From Streptomyces hoynatensis (GTDB lineage Bacteria; Actinomycetota; Actinomycetes; Streptomycetales; Streptomycetaceae): a stretch of 54,972 nt of DNA. Location of the stretch: contig NZ_RBAL01000031.1 in NCBI RefSeq assembly GCF_003626535.1, forward strand, positions 1 to 54,972, given 5' to 3'. Made by a program: the position numbers and the translations under genes. Every line of letters starts with the position of its first letter. Position 1 is the first letter of the stretch. Positions 51,607-54,972 of this stretch are shown in pieces. The notes under the pieces are model-generated. The model was not told the DNA's origin. It searched no databases and saw only the letters and a list, made by a program, of their open reading frames with translations.

Positions 51607-53049
51607 TCAGCCGAAGGGATCGAACTCGTCGAACTCCCGCTGGGCCACGTCCTGCCGCCTGGCCTCCCGCTCCCGCCGCCGCTGCACCGCCGGGCGCAGC
51701 TCGTTGAGCCGGTGGTCCTCGCCGCGGCGCCCCAGCATCTCGGCGCCGCCGCTCACCGAGGGCTCCCAGTCGAAGACCACGGCGTTGTCCTCCGGGCCGA
51801 TCGCCACCCCGTCGCCCTCCCTGGCCCCGGCCTTCAGGAGCTCCTCCTCCACGCCCAGCCTGGCCAGCCGGTCGGCCAGGTAGCCCACCGCCTCCTCGTT
51901 GGCGAAGTCGGTCTGCCGCACCCAGCGCTCCGGCTTCTCGCCGCGGACCCGGAAGAGGCCCTCGCCCTCGGCCGTCACCGTGAACCCGGCCTCGTCCACG
52001 GCCTTGGGCCGGATCACCACCCGGGTCGGCGCCGCCGCCGGGCGGGCCGCGCGCGCCTTCGCCACCAGGTCGCCCAGGGCGTAGGACAGCTCCCGCAGCC
52101 CCTTGTGGGAGACCGCGGAGACCTCGAAGACCCGCAGCCCCCTCGCCTGGAGATCGGGCCTGACAATGTCGGCCAGGTCCTGGCCCTCGGGGATGTCCGT
52201 CTTGTTGAGCACGACGAGCCGCGGCCGGTCCCCCAGGCCGCCGTAGCTGGCCAGCTCGGCCTCGATCACGTCCAGGTCGGTGAGCGGGTCGCGGCCGGGT
52301 TCCAGCGTCGCGCAGTCGAGCACGTGCACCAGCACCGAGCAACGCTCCACGTGCCGCAGGAACTCAAGGCCGAGCCCCTTGCCCTCGCTCGCGCCCGGAA
52401 TCAGCCCGGGCACGTCGGCGACGGTGAAGACGGTCTCCCCCGCCGTCACCACCCCGAGGTTGGGCACCAGGGTGGTGAAGGGGTAGTCCGCGATCTTCGG
52501 CTTGGCGGCCGAGAGCACCGAGATCAGCGAGGACTTCCCGGCGCTCGGGTAGCCGACGAGCGCCACGTCGGCGACCGTCTTCAGCTCCAGCACCAGGTCG
52601 CGCTCCACGCCCGGCTCGCCCAGCAGCGCGAAGCCGGGGGCCTTGCGGCGCGGCGAGGCCAGGGCCGCGTTCCCCAGGCCGCCGCGGCCCCCCTGCCCGG
52701 CGACGAAGGTGGTGCCCTCGCCGACCAGGTCCGCGAGCACGTTGCCCGCCTTGTCGAGCACCACCGTGCCGTCGGGCACCGGCAGCACCAGGTCCTCCCC
52801 GTCCGCGCCGGTGCGGTGGCCGCCCGCGCCCGGCTTGCCGTTGGTCGCCTTGCGGTGCGGGCGGTGGTGGTAGTCGAGCAGCGTGGTCACGTCGCGGTCG
52901 ACCACGAGCACCACGTTGCCGCCGCGCCCGCCGTCCCCGCCGTCGGGTCCGCCGAGCGGCTTGAACTTCTCGCGGTGCACGGAGGCGCAGCCGTGGCCCC
53001 CGTTACCCGCGACGACGTGCAGTTCGACGCGGTCCACGAAGGTGGTCAT
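51607..53049 (-). CDS. obgE: GTPase Obg (ObgE/CgtA)
   Basis: 480 residues. The Gly-rich Obg domain (residues 1-158) has GNGGHGCASVHREKFKPLGG and DGGDGGRGGNVVLVVD. The G domain has P-loop VGYPSAGKSSLISVL, switch region DYPFTTLVPNLGVV, DVPGLIPGASEGKGLGLEFL, NKTD and the SAVS loop. A C-terminal OCT domain follows (GFTVTAEGEGLFRVRGEKPE), then an acidic tail. Obg takes part in 50S ribosome assembly and, in Streptomyces, in the onset of sporulation in response to GTP levels. It lies downstream of rplU-rpmA, but 430 bases of purine-rich leader and a terminator separate them. Confidence 0.97.
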   Translation of the reverse strand: MTTFVDRVELHVVAGNGGHGCASVHREKFKPLGGPDGGDGGRGGNVVLVVDRDVTTLLDYHHRPHRKATNGKPGAGGHRTGADGEDLVLPVPDGTVVLDKAGNVLADLVGEGTTFVAGQGGRGGLGNAALASPRRKAPGFALLGEPGVERDLVLELKTVADVALVGYPSAGKSSLISVLSAAKPKIADYPFTTLVPNLGVVTAGETVFTVADVPGLIPGASEGKGLGLEFLRHVERCSVLVHVLDCATLEPGRDPLTDLDVIEAELASYGGLGDRPRLVVLNKTDIPEGQDLADIVRPDLQARGLRVFEVSAVSHKGLRELSYALGDLVAKARAARPAAAPTRVVIRPKAVDEAGFTVTAEGEGLFRVRGEKPERWVRQTDFANEEAVGYLADRLARLGVEEELLKAGAREGDGVAIGPEDNAVVFDWEPSVSGGAEMLGRRGEDHRLNELRPAVQRRREREARRQDVAQREFDEFDPFG

Positions 53050-53084
53050 GAGCGGTGCCTCCCGGCTGGGTCCTCGAACGTGCG

Positions 53085-53300
53085 GATAGAGGGGAAGAGA
53101 AAGACGGAGAAGGAGCTGGGGCGAGAGAGAGGGGAGAGGGGAGCAAGAGCGAAGAGGGGCCGGCGAAAGCCGGGCGAAAGACGGGCGAAAGACGGAGGGA
53201 ACAGAGACGAAAGGAAGGAGGAGTGAGGGAGAAGGTGCGAAAGGAAGGGACGAAAGGAAGAGCGGCGACGACGGGAGACGAAGGAGACGGAACGGACGGG
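53085..53300 (+). other. Purine-rich tract (polypyrimidine on the obg sense strand)
   Basis: About 215 bases with few pyrimidines on the plus strand, e.g. AGAGAGAGGGGAGAGGGGAG and GGAAGGAGGAGTGAGGGAGA. It lies between the obg start (53049) and the rpmA terminator. Transcribed with obg it would give a long C/U-rich, poorly structured leader. An open frame here would encode only a Lys/Glu/Arg/Gly string, so I do not call it a gene. Confidence 0.7.
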
Positions 53301-53388
53301 CCGAAAAGGCGGGGGCGGGGGCCGAGGCGGGGAAACCGGCAGGTCGTACGGGCGCCGCGGCACCGGCCGCCAGGCGGGGCGCCCAACG

Positions 53389-53435
53389 GCCGAGGGCGGA
53401 CCCGCCCCCGCTCGGGGATGGTGTCCGCCCTCGGC
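53389..53435 (-). terminator. Terminator after rpmA
   Basis: GCCGAGGGCGGAC (53389-53401) and GTCCGCCCTCGGC (53423-53435) are exact reverse complements; the 21-base loop can pair further (CCCCGCTCGGGG). It is 46 bases downstream of the rpmA stop. Confidence 0.75.
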
Positions 53436-53480
53436 GTGCTGCGGGCGCGGCCGGTGCGCCGCGCGGCCGTTACCCTCCGC

Positions 53481-53741
53481 TTACGCGGCGGCCACCGGCA
53501 CGATGTTGACGACCCTGCGGTCCCGGTGGGTGCCGAACTGCACGGCGCCCGCGCGGAGGGCGAACAGGGTGTCGTCCTTGCCGCGGCCGACGCCCTCGCC
53601 CGGGTGGAAGTGGGTGCCGCGCTGGCGGACCAGGATCTCGCCCGCGTTGACGACCTGGCCGCCGAAGCGCTTCACGCCGAGGTACTGGGGGTTCGAGTCG
53701 CGCCCGTTCCTGGTGGACGAGGCGCCCTTCTTGTGTGCCAT
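53481..53741 (-). CDS. rpmA: 50S ribosomal protein L27
   Basis: 86 residues, normal L27 length. Starts MAHKKGASSTRNGRDSNPQY without the N-terminal extension that is cleaved in Firmicutes; contains LGVKRFGGQVVNAGEILVRQ and RGTHFHPGEGVGRGKDDTLF. The flexible N-terminus reaches the peptidyl-transferase centre. Thirteen bases after rplU on the same strand, as in nearly all bacteria, and followed by a strong hairpin. Confidence 0.98.
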   Translation of the reverse strand: MAHKKGASSTRNGRDSNPQYLGVKRFGGQVVNAGEILVRQRGTHFHPGEGVGRGKDDTLFALRAGAVQFGTHRDRRVVNIVPVAAA

Positions 53742-53754
53742 CTCGCTGACGTCC

Positions 53755-54078
53755 TTACTTCGCGGCCGGGGCGGGGATCTCGGTGACCTTCAGCTGGGTG
53801 TGCAGCTGACGGTGGCCCATCCGCCGGCGGTAGCCGGTCTTGTTCTTGAACTTCTGAATCCGGATCTTCTCGCCCTTGTGGTGGTCGAGGACCTCGGCCT
53901 TGACCTTGACGCCGGCCAGCACCCACGGGTCGCTGGTGACGGTCTCCCCGTCCACGACGAGCAGGGTGGAGAGCTCGACGGTGTCGCCGACCTCGCTGCC
54001 TGACAAGCGGTCAACCTCGATGACATCACCGACGGCGACCTTCTGCTGACGGCCACCGGTGCGCACGATCGCGTACAC
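53755..54078 (-). CDS. rplU: 50S ribosomal protein L21
   Basis: 107 residues from the GTG at 54076-54078 (VYAIVRTGGRQQKVAVGDVI); the longer frame to 54255 does not resemble L21. Typical features: VDGETVTSDPWVLAGVKVKA, and the C-terminal RNA-binding KIRIQKFKNKTGYRRRMGHR. It binds 23S rRNA early in large-subunit assembly. Cotranscribed with rpmA; its leader (54079-54267) separates it from the rne terminator. Confidence 0.97.
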   Translation of the reverse strand: MYAIVRTGGRQQKVAVGDVIEVDRLSGSEVGDTVELSTLLVVDGETVTSDPWVLAGVKVKAEVLDHHKGEKIRIQKFKNKTGYRRRMGHRQLHTQLKVTEIPAPAAK

Positions 54079-54267
54079 GCGGAACTCTCTCTCGCTCGAT
54101 TCGGAGCTCCCGACGCCAGCAGCGGGCGAGGGCCCGGCCTCTCCCCTTCGCCAGGCGGACGCGGCCGACGGCGCGGGAGGTAGTTGCTCAGGAGCGTGGC
54201 GCGTCTGGCGACACGCCGATCGCCAAGGATACGGAGGGGCCGACAAGGCGGTCAAATTCGGCCTGGT
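54079..54267 (-). promoter_or_regulatory. rplU-rpmA leader/promoter region
   Basis: 190 bases between the rne terminator and the rplU start; no gene. It should carry the promoter and 5' leader of the ribosomal-protein operon, but I cannot place -10/-35 boxes or a protein-binding leader structure with confidence. Confidence 0.4.
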
Positions 54268-54298
54268 GGCGGGCCGCCGGTGAGGCCGGCGGCCCGCC
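54268..54298 (-). terminator. Terminator after rne
   Basis: GGCGGGCCGCCGG (54268-54280) and CCGGCGGCCCGCC (54286-54298) form a perfect 13-bp stem with a 5-base loop, seven bases beyond the stop of the RNase E-like gene. Confidence 0.8.
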
Positions 54299-54305
54299 GT
54301 CGCGC

Positions 54306-54972
54306 TCAGTCCTCCGCGGTGGCGGACACGGAGGGCGGCTGCGCCTGGCCGGCCGCCGCCGTCTTCGCCGCCTTGGCGGTGGCCTTCTTCGCGGCCTTCT
54401 TGGCGGCGGTCTTCTTCGTCGCCGTCTTCTTGGTGGCCGCCTTCTTCGCGGTGGCCTTCTTGGCCGCCTTCTTCGCCGTCTTGGCCGCGCTCTTCTTCGC
54501 CGTCTTGGCCGCGGTCTTCCCCGCGCCGGGGGCCATCACGGTCACCACCGCCTCGGTGGCGCCCTCCGGCGCCCCCGCCGGGGCGGAGACCCGCCGGCGC
54601 GGCGGCGGGGCGACGGTGGCGAGGCCGGACTCGCCCGCGGGCTCCGGCTCCGCCTGGGGCGCGGGAGCGGCGGCGGTGACGACCACCACCTCCGGCTCCT
54701 GCGTGCTCTTCGGCGAACCCGCAGGCACCGACACCTTACGAGCCCCACGCCGCCGCACCGGCTCCACCGGCTCGGCCGGCTCACGCACCTCCGCGACCTC
54801 CGCCGCCTCGGGCGCCGACGGCCCCGGCTCGGGCTCCGCCTCGGCCGCGGGAGCGGCGGCGGTGACGACCACCACCTCCGGCTCCTGCGTGCTCTTCGGC
54901 GAACCCGCAGGCACCGACACCTTACGAGCCCCACGCCGCCGCACCGGCTCCACCGGCTCGGCCGGCTCACGC
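54306..54972 (-). CDS. rne: C-terminal tail of RNase E/G family ribonuclease (partial, runs off window)
   Basis: Only the last ~222 residues are in the window; the catalytic part lies to the right. The tail is low complexity: a 62-residue repeat (RRRGARKVSVPAGSPKSTQE followed by a VVVVTAAAPA stretch) present twice, then an Ala/Lys helix-rich segment (AKTAKKAAKKATAKKAATKK), ending QPPSVSATAED. Position directly upstream of rplU-rpmA-obg is the standard site of rne in actinomycetes, where RNase E carries disordered arms that bind RNA and partner enzymes. Identification rests on this position and the tail composition, not on catalytic motifs. Confidence 0.75.
   Translation of the reverse strand, partial: REPAEPVEPVRRRGARKVSVPAGSPKSTQEPEVVVVTAAAPAAEAEPEPGPSAPEAAEVAEVREPAEPVEPVRRRGARKVSVPAGSPKSTQEPEVVVVTAAAPAPQAEPEPAGESGLATVAPPPRRRVSAPAGAPEGATEAVVTVMAPGAGKTAAKTAKKSAAKTAKKAAKKATAKKAATKKTATKKTAAKKAAKKATAKAAKTAAAGQAQPPSVSATAED
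54661..54972. repeat. 186-bp period direct repeat in the rne tail
   Basis: Bases 54661-54786 recur at 54847-54972 without visible difference over about 126 bases, and the second copy reaches the window edge. The intervening 60 bases encode a Glu/Pro/Ala linker. The period is 62 codons, so copy-number change keeps the frame. Confidence 0.8.

Noticed and set aside
51373..53226. 617-codon plus-strand frame across obg and the purine tract
   Set aside because: Antisense of Obg; the end encodes only a Lys/Glu/Arg/Gly string produced by the purine-rich DNA.
54079..54255. N-terminal extension of L21
   Set aside because: The in-frame codons upstream of the GTG at 54078 do not resemble L21, which normally starts at this point.

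Overview
The window is very GC-rich and carries the rne-rplU-rpmA-obg-proB-proA-nadD-rsfS block on the minus strand. Between obg and proB lies a teichoic-acid-type glycopolymer cluster. Gene order, codon use, GTG/TTG starts and the LytR-CpsA-Psr, MmyB-like and NACHT proteins point to Streptomyces or a close actinomycete relative. No rRNA, CRISPR array, replication origin or intact integrase was seen.

Layout, left to right. (1) 1-13.1 kb, all minus strand: a polymorphic-toxin locus. In transcription order it has a secreted LamG-domain protein, a 2318-residue RHS/YD-repeat protein ending in a pretoxin HINT domain and a short toxin tip, a coupled candidate immunity gene, a perfect 36-bp palindrome, a second candidate immunity gene and an orphan HINT-tip cassette. 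The orphan HINT DNA is nearly identical to the main one, the usual architecture for swapping toxin tips by recombination. (2) 13.7-17.6 kb: a GT4 glycosyltransferase split by an 8-bp tandem duplication, an alpha/beta hydrolase, and the back halves of a divergent MFS/MerR pair joined by a deletion. (3) 17.86-25.44 kb: an island-like segment between a degenerate 3' copy of a tRNA gene and an intact tRNA-Ala(GGC). It holds a membrane protein, a methyltransferase, a NACHT-HEAT STAND protein divergent from a 56-residue membrane protein, and many fragments (TetR, pretoxin HINT, IS256-type and Tn3-type transposases, a SDR cut exactly at the repeat). (4) 25.6-28.5 kb: a small zinc-ribbon protein and a divergent DHA2 MFS exporter/MmyB-like regulator pair around an inverted-repeat operator candidate. 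(5) 28.7-39.7 kb: histidine phosphatase, rsfS, a LytR-CpsA-Psr protein, nadD, small and larger membrane proteins, an M48 protease on the other strand, proA, a conserved protein and proB. (6) 40.4-51.2 kb: three TagF-like polymerases (two with a membrane domain), an acyltransferase, a hydrolase and a Bcs1-like CDP-alditol synthesis fusion. (7) 51.6-55 kb: obg, a 215-bp purine-rich leader, rpmA, rplU and the 3' end of rne.

How the genes work together. The 40-51 kb genes form a plausible pathway: the fusion enzyme would make an activated alditol phosphate, the TagF-like enzymes would polymerise it, the acyltransferase would decorate it, and the LCP protein near 31 kb could attach it to the wall. 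The left end and the island are accessory material for competition and defence. Functions are inferred from motifs read by eye; no database search was run.
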